Source of the DNA: Pelagomonas calceolata
Lineage: Eukaryota; Sar; Pelagophyceae; Pelagomonadales; Pelagomonadaceae
Direction: 5' to 3'
Length of the DNA: 64,000 bases
NCBI GenBank assembly: GCA_918797485.1
Contig: CAKKNE010000003.1
Coordinates: 2,356,001-2,420,000 of the forward strand
Positions within the stretch are counted from its first letter, which is position 1; each line of letters opens with the position of its first letter. Position numbers and translations under genes: made by a program. Positions 9,358-19,384 of this stretch are shown piece by piece. The notes under the pieces are model-generated. The model searched no databases, was not told where the DNA came from, and worked only from the letters and a program-made list of their open reading frames with translations.

Positions 9358-10592
9358 ATGCCGAGCAGCAAGACGCAGACGACGCGCGACAGGAACCTGG
9401 CCAAGATCTTCGTCGCCCTGCCATTGCTCGTTACGATCATTCTCGCGGCGCTGCGCGCGGTCGCCGGCTCGATGCTGGGCGGCGTCGGTTTGCTCGCACT
9501 CGTCTACTGCGGCGCGCGCATGGCCGTCGCCCTGCGGGGCTGGACGCCGCGTTTCTTGAGAAGGCCGCGCGCCACGCGACTCAAACGAGAGGGCCGCTGC
9601 ATACGAGGTGCAGCGCTCGTGACCGGGTGCACGCAAGGCCTCGGCCGCGCCTTTGCGAGAGGCCTCGTGGAACGCGGCGTGCCCGTCGTGTTGGTGAGTC
9701 GCGACCAGACGAAGCTCGAGGCGCTGGCGGGCGACCTCCAGTCCGAGTTTCCGGCCGCGAGCTGTAGAATCCTCGCGCACGACTTCGCCGGGCCCGCCGG
9801 TGGCTTCTACGGCAAGGTCGCGGACGTTATTCGAAGGGACGTGGCCCTCGTGGTCAACAACGTCGGTGTGGTTTGTGGCCCGCGTCCGCGACCTTCGCCT
9901 CCCGTTGCGCGTCTGTGCGCGAGGTTTACAGCATTCCTCGACGACGATACGGGTCGATCGTGTGGAGACGGGTCGCGCCTCGCGAGACGCCGTCGACGCG
10001 CCCCCGCACGCAGGGCGTCGACTACCCCCTGACCCATGACGAGCTCGACGAATCAATGCTCGAGAACATGATTACCGTAAACTGCTGCGCAACAGCAAAA
10101 ATGTGCCGCGTCGCCTTACCTCTGCTCGCGGAGCGGGGCGGGACTATCGTAAACGTGGGCTCGGGGTCCGCCGCGCAGCCGACGCCGTACCTCTCCCATT
10201 ACTCGGCCACAAAGGCCTTCGTCGAGCAGCTGTCGCGGAGTCTGGACCGCGAGTGGCGGCCCAGAAACGTGCGCGTGCTCTGCGCGGCGCCGTACTACGT
10301 CTCCTCAACAGGATTGTACAAGGCTCGGGCGTCGTGGCACGCGCCCCCGGCTCAGGTAATAGTGGACGGCGTCTTCGCCACGCTGAGCGACGCGCGGCAG
10401 GGGTCGTTCGAGGTGATCCGTGCGTGTACGGCGCACGAGGTCATCGGGGTGCTCTTCACGTCCATCGCCGAGGACCCGGTCCTATCCTCAGTCTGCGCGC
10501 CGGTCGCGCGGCTTCTAGGCGCCTCCGGTTCCATGGTCGAGGTCATGGCGAAGGCGCGGGGGCGGTACCTCGCTTCTTCTGGGGGTCGCTAA
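9358..10592 (+). CDS. Short-chain dehydrogenase, very-long-chain 3-ketoacyl-CoA reductase-like
   Basis: Two exons, 9358-9870 and 10014-10592, giving 363 aa. An N-terminal membrane segment (IFVALPLLVTIILAALRAVA and beyond) precedes the Rossmann domain: the NADP-binding TGCTQGLGRAF, the NNVGV motif immediately before the splice, and the catalytic YSATK with an upstream Ser in NVGSGSAAQ. This matches the KAR / HSD17B12 branch, which reduces 3-ketoacyl-CoA in ER fatty-acid elongation. The intron has GT...CAG ends, 143 bp, phase 0; spliced protein reads NNVGV-GVDYPLTHDE, as expected for the family. Long-chain substrate preference is inferred only from resemblance. Confidence 0.88.
9871..10013 (+). 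other. Ordinary spliceosomal intron (SDR gene)
   Basis: GTTTGT donor and CGCACGCAG acceptor, 143 bp. No introner ends or core are recognisable. It contains a TGTGGAGACGGG stretch of no known meaning. Confidence 0.75.
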
Positions 10593-10627
10593 TGTGCTGA
10601 AGTATTATTTAACACACAGAATCTTAT

Positions 10628-11737
10628 TCAGAAGTAGGCGCGCCGTCCGTCGTGTCGTTTTGTCCTTTGATGTGACAAAGGATCTCCACTGGTGCCCCCG
10701 CCGCGTGGCCCGGGACACGTCTTCGCGGGCGACAGGCTCGTGACCGTCCGCTCGACGAGCGCCGGCGCCGGGCAGGGCGCGAAGACCTGCGGCCCTCGCA
10801 CCTCGAGCATTTTCAGGAGACAAGGCGACGCGAGGACGCCCTTCGGCGCGAGCCATTTGTGTATCTCGTCGTAGTTCTTGACGACGTCCCTCAAATCGTC
10901 GGAGGCGCGCTTCTCGCCGACGGCGGTGCTACTCTTCAGGAACCGCCGCGGCGCGTCAACGCCGAGGAAGCGCGCGACCGTCGCGAGCGTCCCCGCCTCG
11001 TCGAGCTGCATCGACTCGTAGCGCACTTTTAACACGAGTGCGGGGTCCACCTTCCGTCGTTCGTCATAAAGCGCATCGAGCGACCGCAGTTGTGCGATTT
11101 TGTAGCCCAGGGTTCTTGCGAACGTATCGCAGGAGGGCTTTTCCTTCACGAAGGCCTTCGTTCGATTTTTTGAACCATTACTGGCGAAACTCATCTTGAC
11201 GACGTTCGTGCGCGCCCAAAATATCGTCCTGAACTTGACGGTCTGGTGGAAGATGGCGGCGGGGACGCCCCTGGGAAAATCGTAGGGCGGCTCCGAGCGC
11301 ATGGGGCACATCGTGAGGCCGAGCAGTGCGAGTTCGCAGCCGCCGCAGTCGAAATTCTTCGCCCGTGGGGAAAATGCATGCTTGCCGTTGCGCGACGCGA
11401 CCATCTTGTCCGTAGGCCGGACTAACGAAGTCGCCACATGCTCGCGAATTGCGGACGGGTCCACGTTGTTCGAGGTCGTCTTGGTAATCGACTCCTCCTT
11501 CACGTAGCTCCGCGGGAAGCGGTTGAGCAAAGCGGCGAACCAGGTGCTGCCCGAGTGCGGCACTTTCAGCACGACGAGGCGCGTCGTGTTGGCATTCACC
11601 ATGTATGTATCTTTTTTCGACGGCTGGTTGATCCGCGCGGGCTGGGCTCTGCCGAATTTGGGGAGGGTTATGGTGGGCATGAACTTATTTGCCAGCGCTG
11701 TCGCGGCGAAGAGCTGGAATAGCAATTGCGCACGCAT
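10628..11737 (-). CDS. Sulfotransferase-family protein, secretory
   Basis: 369-aa single exon. It begins with a signal peptide or signal anchor (MRAQLLFQLFAATALANKF). The PAPS 5'-phosphosulfate loop is LVVLKVPHSGSTWFAALL near residue 55-70. A later segment, IFWARTNVVKMSFAS, fits the 3'-phosphate-binding region, and LKVRYESMQLDEAGTLATV with FLGVDAPRRFL resembles the C-terminal helices of carbohydrate sulfotransferases. It probably acts in the Golgi, transferring sulfate to a glycan or small acceptor; the substrate cannot be read. Two Cys pairs (CGGCELALLGLTMC) suggest disulfides. The 3' end converges on the SDR gene, 35 bp away. Confidence 0.85.
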   Translation of the reverse strand: MRAQLLFQLFAATALANKFMPTITLPKFGRAQPARINQPSKKDTYMVNANTTRLVVLKVPHSGSTWFAALLNRFPRSYVKEESITKTTSNNVDPSAIREHVATSLVRPTDKMVASRNGKHAFSPRAKNFDCGGCELALLGLTMCPMRSEPPYDFPRGVPAAIFHQTVKFRTIFWARTNVVKMSFASNGSKNRTKAFVKEKPSCDTFARTLGYKIAQLRSLDALYDERRKVDPALVLKVRYESMQLDEAGTLATVARFLGVDAPRRFLKSSTAVGEKRASDDLRDVVKNYDEIHKWLAPKGVLASPCLLKMLEVRGPQVFAPCPAPALVERTVTSLSPAKTCPGPRGGGTSGDPLSHQRTKRHDGRRAYF

Positions 11738-11815
11738 CGGTATCGATCGAATGAGCAGACGGAGGCGCTGCGGCTGGCGTAGGTAGAGCTAGGCTGCGAC
11801 AAAAAAAGCCTTATT

Positions 11816-11838
11816 GCTAGTGTCTTACACACGCTAGC
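11816..11838 (+). promoter_or_regulatory. Intergenic palindrome copy
   Basis: GCTAGTGTCTTAC then ACACGCTAGC, 79 bp upstream of the sulfotransferase ATG. Confidence 0.65.
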
Positions 11839-11942
11839 TAAGCTTTTTTGGATCGACTCGCTTTTTGATCCAGTCGATTCGAAGCCCCGGTTCGTGTTGA
11901 AATACAAGACTTACGAGTCACAACGACGGAGGCGCCGGGACC

Positions 11943-14366
11943 TCACGCCTCGTAGTTCTCGAGCTCGATGGACGACATGTGGTGGAACACGTGGATCTCG
12001 TCGTCCCCGCCCCCCGGCGGGAAGTCGGGGATCAAGTCGTCGGCGTCGTCGTCGGCCGGGTCGGGCCAGGTGAGGCAGGTCGCGGGCAGCTGGGAGATCC
12101 GCGCGCGGAGCGCGACGCCGAAGGCCCTGAACGTCTGCTGCGCGACGTCGTCGAAGAGGAAGGGCAGCGTGTGGGAAGTCGGCATCACTGCAAACTCGTT
12201 GCAGAACACGTCCATCTCGTCGGCGTGGTCCCGGGCGTGCCTTTCGGCGCGCGTGGCGGCGCCGTCGTCGTCCGTGAACGCGTGCACGACCAGGTCGAAG
12301 ACCTCGAAGCCCTCCCGGACGTCGATGCCGTCGACGAGGTGCTCCTGGATGTTGTCCAGGTCCACGCCGAACCGCTGGAAGTCCTCGCGCAATTTGGCCG
12401 AGAAGCTCTCGACCATTTCCTTCGCCGCTGCGCCCTCGTTGAACATCGTAAAGTAGAGGTTGTTCGCCGCCTTTTGTAGCGGAGTGATTCTTGAGGGACC
12501 CACTTCACCTTGCCCGCCCTCCCTCTCCTTGTGCGCCTTGAGCTCGATGATGCCGAAGTTGTTCGGGTGGCTGCTCGAAATGACCCCCTTCGCCAATCGC
12601 TCGAGAAGTTTGTCGTCGTCCCGCGCCTCCGCGAACTCCCTCAAGCGTTCTACCAAGGCCACTCGCGACGTTGGATAGATGCGCATGTTGGACAATATGG
12701 CTTTCCGCGACTGAAAAGCGAGCGACGCCTTGACGTACCGGCCGAGGCGCTCCACGTAGACAACCGTCGTCACGTGCATGTGACCGCATTCGCCAGACGC
12801 ACCGCTTCGCAACCGCGCGAGAATGGTGTCCTTGCGGTCCTTGGGCCGGACTTTGATCCTCTCGCGTGTCTCAGACTCCGGCACGAACACGTCCGAGAAG
12901 GCGTAAGCGGGGTCTATGCTCTTGTTGAAGGCCTCGGCAGTCTTCGTGTCAAACCCCTCCCAGATCGGAAGCTCACGTTCCTCGATACGGTCGATCCAGG
13001 CGTTGACGCAACCCTCGACGGCCTCGCGGTCTAATAACACGACCTGGCCGTTGTAGAGCAGCGGCACGCCGTAGGCACACTCTATGGCCGCGGCCGTCGC
13101 CTGGTCGTGGCACAGCGCGCCGACCGTCGACAAACAGATGCACGCCTCGGCCTTCCTGCAGATGTCGATGACAGGAGCGCCATCTTCTTCCTCTGCTTGC
13201 TTGGCGAAGTCCGAGCGCAACTTGAAGAGGAAGTCTTCCAGGGACTGGGCCTTGTCGACCCAATGCCTGCGTCCAAATCAACCAGTGAGTCCGGTGATCG
13301 GCATAAATCATCGAAGGCACCGTGAAAATGATTTTGCGCGCGGTCCAGTGCATGCATTCGAGGTCGCGAGCGTGGAAGAAGCAGCCGTCGAGGCCCTGCA
13401 ACGGCTCGATCATCGGCTTGCCTACGTCGACCCAGGCGTCGAAGTCGCGCAGTGATGCCGACGCGTCCTCGACGTGGCCGCCCTCGAGCTTGCTGCCCGT
13501 CTCCTCCCGCGTCTTGCCGCCGTACTTCGCCGTCGCGTCCCGCTTGGCCGCGTCTCTCCTCTGCTTTATCTCCGATCTCCGTTTGCGCTCGGCCTCGCCG
13601 TCGGCCTCCGCCTTCGCCCTCGCCTCGTCGTCGACCGGGCCCCTGCGCGCAAATCAACCAGTGAGTCGGGTGCCACGTCGTCGATTGAAGCAGTAAAATT
13701 TGATTTGCGCGCTGACTCCGGCTGTCTTGTTCTGCTCTCCACCACCCCTTTCATCTCCGAGAAGTCGAAGGTGCGCGGGTTATCGCAGGGCGGGCATTCC
13801 CACTTCCCCTTTATTGACGCTTGTTGGAAACTGCAGTTCGCACCCCCGTCTCGACAGAACCGGCAGTCCGGCTGCTCCGGTTGGTTGGCGCACGTCCACT
13901 GGCACGCCGCGCAGTCGCCGCAGCGCTCGGTGGGCTGAGCCGCCGGCTGCGGCTTCTCGCAGGGCGGGAGGTCCCACTTCCCCCTTTTTGACTGGTGTTG
14001 GAAATAACACCTCCCACCCCCGTTTTGACACATCCAGCAGGCCGTCTGGTCCGGTTGGTCGGCGCACGTCCACTGGCACTTCGCGCAGACGCCGCAGCGC
14101 TCGGTGAGCTCAGCCATGAAATAGAGGCTGTTGGGAGTTCGCAAGCGCCTGGAGAAGCGCGGCGCGGCGCCGCGACGCGTCCACGCTCGTCGAGGGGCGC
14201 GCCGCAAGTGCAGCGAGGTGCGGAGACGTCGCGCTGGTACAGCGCGCGGAACGTACAAGGCCACCACCGCCACGGCGAGGCGGAGCAGAGCCCCCAAACT
14301 GGTAGGCTTCTTGTGGGGCAGCATCGTGCAGGCCAAGGGCTGCCGGGAGGCGCCAGGCGTCGCCAT
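11943..14366 (-). CDS. Cys-rich three-exon protein of unknown function
   Basis: Exons 14366-13717, 13642-13352 and 13266-11943 give 754 aa in one frame. The start could instead be the ATG at 14117, which begins MAELTERCGVC. The N-terminal part holds two copies of a cysteine module, CGVCAKCQWTC...CWMC and CGDCAACQWTC...CRFC, each about 45 residues and ending YFQ/SFQ then KGKW; the spacing suggests zinc binding. A charged Lys/Arg/Glu coiled coil follows, then a large C-terminal region with no family I recognise (LDGCFFHARDLECMHWVDK, ACICLSTVGALCHDQ, acidic Pro-rich tail). The upstream start adds a hydrophobic stretch (LLRLAVAVVALYVPRAV), so a membrane-anchored form is possible. Both introns are introners in reverse orientation. 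Confidence 0.65.
13267..13351 (+). mobile_element. Introner element acting as intron, reversed relative to its gene
   Basis: Left end CTGCGTCCAAATCAACCAGTG, abridged: CTGCGTCCAAATCAA; right end GATTTTGCGCGCGG. Sense target duplication gcactgga/gcattggg (6 of 8). The donor is GC at the start of the duplication; joining restores TGC-ATG-CAT-TGG in frame. Confidence 0.75.
13643..13716 (+). mobile_element. Introner element acting as intron, reversed relative to its gene
   Basis: Ends CTGCGCGCAAATCAA and TTGATTTGCGCGCTG. A GT donor at 13716 (GTCAGC) and the CAG from the left terminal repeat keep frame. The flanking duplication is too diverged to be sure of, so this copy is probably older. Confidence 0.7.
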
Positions 14367-15971
14367 CTCGGGCTGCCCAACGCTTGCCTCGTACGCAGCT
14401 CGTCCGCGGCGACGCGCTTGCGCGCACAACAGCTGCTCGCGTGCGGGATGCGCGCACTAGCTCCCGCTTTTCAGAACGATACCGGCCGCGAGGAGAGAAT
14501 TCGAGACCGCGCGCTAGGGATGGGTGGAACGCGGGCAGGAACTTTTTGGCTTCGGATGCGTTTTGGTGCCGGCGGCGGCCTAGCACTACCCCGGAGCGCG
14601 AGTAAGGGACAAACTTTTACACGACGTATCCCGCGCGGAGGTCCTAGCAGCGCGGGCGTGGGGTTTGGGGCGTTGGCGAGGCCAAAAAACCGACGGCACC
14701 GGCGAGACGCCATTGACGCGACGTGCAGCCATCGGCGCGTCGGGGAGTCGTTCGTGGCCACGTGCCCGTGCGTATCTGCGGCGGTTCGAATGATCTAGGT
14801 ATCATGGACGACGTCGGACCCTGGCGCGCGCCGCGGCGTCAAACCCGCTCCGCGGGCGGGTCTCCACCAACAGAACGCTCGAGGCCCACGATCGCGTCCA
14901 TTGCGCGCCGCGTCAACGGCGCCAAGTTCGTCGTCCTAAAAAGTCCTTTCATTCACTCGTAGACGTCGTCAGAGGCGTCTCCCAGCCGCTCCGCGGGCGG
15001 GTCTCCGCCAACATGAACGTGCGAGGCCCGCGGTCGCCTACAGTGCTCGCCACGTCGACGGCGCCTCCCGGAGACCTTTTGTTCACACGTAGACGTCGCC
15101 AAAGGCATCTCGCGCCCTGTCCGCCGTCCGACGCTCGAACGGTGCACGAGGCGTCGGTGACAGCCGCAGCACGATTGCCGGGGGTCACCGGCGGTAGAAT
15201 CGACGAAGCCTCGTGTGCAAGGCGTCGACGAGGGCATCACGTAGAGTGTCCACGGACGCCGCAAACAAGTCTAGGGCCGGGTAGCGCTTCGGCGCTGCGA
15301 TCGGCAAAGTAGCGTCTTGACAATCGCGGCGGCGGCGGCTCGGTGCCAGCGGACAGGCGTTCGCGTCCCACGGGCTGCGACTCGCGGCGGTGGAGGGCGA
15401 TCAACGGACCAGATGCGCGGCAGCTGCGGTGCTGCACGTGGGATGCCGCGCCCTTGTAAAATGTGGCGTAGATTGTGTTGCGAGAACGCGTCCAAACGTC
15501 TGACAGCGCGAGGCCTCGGCCACGTCGCGCACTGGCCGCTGTGCTCTCACAAAGGTAGGGAGAGCAAGGAGTAAATACGGCGCGGCGTCACGTCTTGCTC
15601 GGCCTCGCCGCAGCGATGGAAGCACACTGCAGGCCTGCGCGTCCCTACAACGTTTTTATGCGCTGAGACTTGGATGCGGCGCCGCGGGAGCCGTGAAACC
15701 CGACTGCAGCCTAAATCGTCGCGGCGCACAGGCCGCTCGTGCACAGCCTTACACCTAAGGCGTCCGTGCAAAAACTATCACTTGCACCCAAGAGCTGATA
15801 ACCGGTCCTTGCGAGCTGTCGCGAGCCGCTGCCGCCACCGCTCTGCACTGTAGGCTGGCTCAGGTTGAATTCACGGCGACACGCCGGGCCGCGCGCTTTC
15901 ATTGACGGCGTGCGAGAGAGCGCCGTGGTCAGCGCGCACTCCCGCCAATCCAAAATCTTGGTCGCGCGAGG
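14367..15971. other. Long gene-poor stretch
   Basis: No frame here looks like a convincing gene. It holds a diverged tandem duplication at 14844-15115. Codon-biased open frames on both strands are what GC-rich DNA gives by chance. Confidence 0.5.
14844..15115. repeat. Diverged tandem duplication, unit about 135 bp
   Basis: Copies at 14844-14984 and 14985-15115 share CCGCTCCGCGGGCGGGTCTC, then CCAACA.GAACG and, near the end, CGTAGACGTCG.CA.AGGC. The middle is diverged. Confidence 0.6.
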
Positions 15972-16190
15972 ATGCTTCACACTCGACGGCGCGAGAGCCC
16001 GCCGCGACGCTCCAGCGGGCGCCTGCTGTCGGCCCGCCTCCCGCCGCTCAGCGACGAGCTCCGGGCCGACCTCAGGCGACGCATAACGCACTTCGCCAAC
16101 CGCGCGGAAACCGTCGAAGATTTAGTGATGGCGTTGCACCCTGAGCGGGAACCCCCGTTCTACGGAGCCTGCGAGCTGATCGGCGGCTGA
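15972..16190 (+). CDS. Possible small protein or terminal exon
   Basis: 72-aa frame from ATG at 15972 to TGA at 16190. The second half, RITHFANRAETVEDLVMALH, reads like a real amphipathic helix rather than GC-driven noise, but I know no family, and nothing else supports a gene here. A 57-aa ATG frame follows at 16204-16377 with even less support. Confidence 0.25.
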   Translation: MLHTRRRESPPRRSSGRLLSARLPPLSDELRADLRRRITHFANRAETVEDLVMALHPEREPPFYGACELIGG

Positions 16191-16498
16191 CCGCCTCGCG
16201 ACGATGGCGAACGACGCGGGTGCGACACGAAGTTTTAGTGAGACGAAGCGCTGCGCGTGTCGGGCTTCTGGAGCGATCGTCGAGGCCGAGTCGATCGACG
16301 ACTGCGGATACCATTCGACTACCGGTCCCGGAGCGCGATTTGCGGCGCCGCACGGCCCGGGCCCCGCGCGTCGATGACCAACATGAGCGGCCCGAACGAC
16401 GCCGAGGGTGTCGAGGGCGCGGCGCGGCGGGGAGCCGTCTCGAGCGCCGCGCGCCGAAGACTGCTACTTTCAAGTAGTAAGTAGTGCAACTTAGAATC

Positions 16499-17438
16499 TC
16501 AGCCGTCGTCGGTCTCGTCGCCCTCCGCGACGCGCGCCTTCTTGGCCGCCGCCGCCGGCTCGTCGTCGTCGTCGTCGTCGCCGTCCTCGGCTCCTTTCTT
16601 GCGCTTCTCCGGCTTGGGCGTCGGCGCGACGCGGGCGCCGTCGACGATGAGCACCTTCAAGCCCGTCACCGTCGTGACGTTCACGCCGCCGTCCGTCGAC
16701 TGGTCGGAAACAGTACCAACAAAGTCGACGATAAAACCGGGAGCTAATAACTTCGCCTCCTTGTTCGTGTCGCTCGTGCGCCACATGACGACGTCCTTGT
16801 CGTCCACGATGAATACATAAATCTCTGTGTGGAAGCGACGGGTGACTCGCAATCTCTGCCTGTAGACAGTCGCGATTCTCTCGAGCGATCCCGGCTGGCG
16901 TTAATTCTATGCACCGGTCCGCGCTCTTGTACTTCGAACCGAACTTGCTCGTTTCCGAGCTCGTTTTCACATACAAGAGTTTCGCATCTTCGAAGACGAC
17001 TCGCTCGCCCGCCTCGCCCCGGTGCGACGACGACGTGTAACTCCCCACGCCCGTCCGCGAGAGGCCCGCAATCAGGGCCTGCCGCCTTTCGGACGACTTG
17101 TCCTTCAACTCCAGCGCCTTCCTATTCTCCCTCCACTTCTTGAGTTCCGCCGCTTTTTGCTTTCTCTCGGCCCTCTTCACGCCGTAGGGGTCGTTGCGGA
17201 AGTCGTCGTCCGACGACTCGCCGTCCTCGTCCACGTACTCTTCCTGGACCTCCTCCTCGTCGGACGACTCTGGCGGCGGCGGCGGCGGCGGTTGCGCGGC
17301 GCCGCGGCGACCCACGCCGACCGCGGCCGGTGCCGCGCGCGGCGCCCCGAGCCCGAGGGCCAGGATGCCCGGCCCGCCGTTGCGGCCCCGCGTCACCTCC
17401 GTGACCACCAGGCGCCGTTTCGGCGGCTCCTCGGCCAT
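16499..17438 (-). CDS. Acidic, probably nuclear protein of unknown family
   Basis: Exons 17438-16915 and 16859-16499 give 294 aa. The N-terminal half is disordered: a Pro run (PPPPPPPESSDEEEVQEEY) then acidic SSDDDF and a Lys/Arg/Glu helix (RAERKQKAAELKKWRENR). The middle to C-terminal part is folded-looking with alternating hydrophobics (RFHTEIYVFIVDDKDVVMW, LLAPGFIVDFVGTVSD, TVTGLKVLIVDG), and the tail is KPEKRKKGAEDGDDDDDDE-like with basic clusters that could be a nuclear localisation signal. I do not recognise the domain. The intron is 55 bp with GTGCAT donor, a TTAAC branch-like motif and TACAG acceptor; joining through Arg removes the frame change between halves. Confidence 0.7.
16860..16914 (-). 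other. Short spliceosomal intron, 55 bp
   Basis: GTGCATAGAATTAAC at the 5' side and CTGTCTACAG at the 3' side. Removal joins two open frames through a split CGG codon. No introner ends. Confidence 0.65.
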
Positions 17439-17979
17439 ATTATCAATTCAGGTCAATTTTTTTTTTCAGTGCTGATTTTTTTTGCTGTCGTGCGTACGCG
17501 CCGACTGAATTCGTGCACGGGCGTCCTCGCGTGTGCGGACAGCGCGCGAGACAAAGGTTTTGCACCTCCCAAGCAAAAGTAAAAGGAGATGGGGATTGAC
17601 CTGAGAAACCCGGTTTTTTTTTTTCCAGTGCCTTGAAAAAAAGCCATCTTGCCTCGACGAAGCATAGGTCAAAGGCGGACTGGTACTCCCCGGAGCCATT
17701 AAGGGGGGAGCTATCTGCGGCTTTGCTCCGTGCCGGTCGTGCAGTATCAGCAAGCTCGACCTCCAGGAGCTCCCGCTACATCCTCGGTGCACCGCTCCCA
17801 ACTGGCGCGAGGCCTCGGCCTCGGGTTCGAGGCGTCGCGGCGCCAGCCAGGGCTTGACGCTAGCGGCCTGTAAGACACTAGAGCAAGCCTTGGCTCGTCC
17901 CCTGGTGTGCCTTGCCGCGCGCGATAGCTGCCCCGCGCTCCGCTTTGCAGCCGTGATCATATATCAGCTCCGTCGGACC
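17439..17979. other. Intergenic gap with two polypyrimidine-CAG sites and a palindrome
   Basis: Two long T runs each end in a 3' splice-like site: T-rich tract then CAGTGCTG near 17470, and T-rich tract then CCAGTGCC near 17630. They could be acceptors of 5'UTR introns of the downstream plus-strand gene. Confidence 0.4.
17859..17886 (-). promoter_or_regulatory. Intergenic palindrome copy
   Basis: GCTAGCGGCCTGTAAGACAC then TAGAGCAAG, the reverse orientation of the copy at 49905. It ends about 95 bp upstream of the ATG at 17980. Confidence 0.65.
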
Positions 17980-19266
17980 ATGGGCGTCGACGAGTTTCGA
18001 TGGCTGGTCCACAGATCGATGCAGCAGCACTGCGCCAAGCAATCCAAGACCGAGGTACGCAACCGCATCAACGCGCTGCGCCACCAGACCGACGCCCCAC
18101 CACCAGCGCCCGGTCGCCCCTCAGTCTTCAGCCGGCCGCGCGGAACCGCCGCGCCGCGGCCCGTGGGCCAGGGCGGGCAGCGCCGCCAGATCCTCGTCGC
18201 GGTCGACATGGGGCCCCTCGCCCTCGCGTGGGCGTCGAAGCGGTTCCCAGACGAGTGCATCACGCCGCCGAAACCGTCCCTAGACCAGCAGAAACAGGAG
18301 GCCAAAAACACGACGGACCGCGCATTTAGTTTCTTGATGGACTGCGGCTTCGACGAGCCCATCGCCGTCTTCGACATGAACCTCGCAGCCAACTACTTCA
18401 ACTCGGAGAACGCGACGGGCGGCTTCCGCGACCCTTCGGTGGCCGCGGGGCCGCACGGGCCGGTCCGCTACGCCGTAGGCGACGGCCGGCTGGAGTTCTA
18501 CCAGATCTGCGAATGGCTGTACGGCGAGCTGACGAGCCGCGGGGTCCGGTGCGTGCAGGCCTTGACCTCGAACGCCGACGCGAAGGTCGCGGAACTCGTC
18601 CGCGATGGCTTCCAGGGCCACAAGGTGGCGTGCGCGTACTCGACGGACTGCGACGTGTACGTAAATTCGCCCAAGTCCATCGTCGGCCTCCACTACAAGG
18701 ACGGCCGGAAGGACCAGCGGACGCCCGTCGTCTGCCTCTTCGACCGCGACCAGTGCTTGATGGACCGAGGTATTTTGCCGATTTTGCCTCACGCCGCGGA
18801 CAAGGACGCCGCCCGCGACGTCCTCGCCGTCTTCGCGGCCCTCGGCCGCTTAACGTCGGACCGGGTCAAGAAGCGCAAGTCGCGCCTCGACGCCACCAAC
18901 CCGTGCGTCTTGTATCAGATGATGAGGAACCCAAACAACGCCGGCGCCGCCTGCGGCGCGAACTCGAAGCTCGAGCTCGTCGAGGACTACGTCCTCCCCG
19001 CGCTCGTCCAGATCCGCAAGTGCGGGCCGACACCCGGTCCGGGTGGCAGCTCCGACATCCTCGACATGCTCGACCACCACATGACGACGTCCGACTTCAA
19101 CAACACCTTCGTGGCGGCACATCGCCGCGGCGTCCTGGGCCTGTCGAACGAGGGCCGCGATGGAGCGAACGCCATCCTCGAACGCTACGAGAGACTCACG
19201 GCGACCGAACGCACCGAGCTCCGCGCCTTTCGGGACTGGACGCGCGACAACATCACGATGCTGTAG
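17980..19266 (+). CDS. XPG/FEN-like PIN-fold protein (tentative)
   Basis: I place the start at ATG 17980 (MGVDEFRWLVHRSMQQ), giving 428 aa; an upstream ATG at 17854 lies in a dispersed repeat and is unlikely. IVLAVDMGPLALAW-type wording appears as ILVAVDMGPLALAWASKR near residue 72. Later the segment RCVQALTSNADAKVAELVRDGF followed by VACAYSTDCDVYVN resembles the XPG-I region of FEN1/XPG nucleases (Ala-x-x-Ala-Asp-Ala ... Ser-x-Asp-x-Asp). A helical C-terminal part follows. If correct it would be a structure-specific nuclease or an inactive relative acting on DNA or RNA; the N-terminal catalytic carboxylates are not all obvious. Single exon; followed 118 bp downstream by a small coiled-coil gene. 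Confidence 0.6.
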   Translation: MGVDEFRWLVHRSMQQHCAKQSKTEVRNRINALRHQTDAPPPAPGRPSVFSRPRGTAAPRPVGQGGQRRQILVAVDMGPLALAWASKRFPDECITPPKPSLDQQKQEAKNTTDRAFSFLMDCGFDEPIAVFDMNLAANYFNSENATGGFRDPSVAAGPHGPVRYAVGDGRLEFYQICEWLYGELTSRGVRCVQALTSNADAKVAELVRDGFQGHKVACAYSTDCDVYVNSPKSIVGLHYKDGRKDQRTPVVCLFDRDQCLMDRGILPILPHAADKDAARDVLAVFAALGRLTSDRVKKRKSRLDATNPCVLYQMMRNPNNAGAACGANSKLELVEDYVLPALVQIRKCGPTPGPGGSSDILDMLDHHMTTSDFNNTFVAAHRRGVLGLSNEGRDGANAILERYERLTATERTELRAFRDWTRDNITML

Positions 19267-19282
19267 AGAATTGCAATAACAG

Positions 19283-19320
19283 TAAGTATGTATGTGCGGT
19301 CGCCGCTGCCGACGTAAAGC
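19283..19320 (+). repeat. Short fragment resembling the 60.4/63.2-kb repeat
   Basis: GTGCGGTCGCCGCTGCCGAC followed by GTAAAGCGTCC is nearly the same as a segment of both long repeats (around 60750 and 63590). Confidence 0.4.
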
Positions 19321-19384
19321 GTCCAGGAGCTGAACCAGGCCTGCGTGTCGTCTGCCAAGAAATCCAGGGCTCTGTCTGGCAATC

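Noticed and set aside
13643-13710. GC donor at 13710 for the second intron of the Cys-rich gene
   Set aside because: It keeps the frame, but a GT donor six bases upstream at 13716 does so too and is the simpler choice.
17854-17979. Upstream ATG for the PIN-like gene
   Set aside because: It falls in the dispersed palindrome repeat and adds only non-conserved-looking residues.
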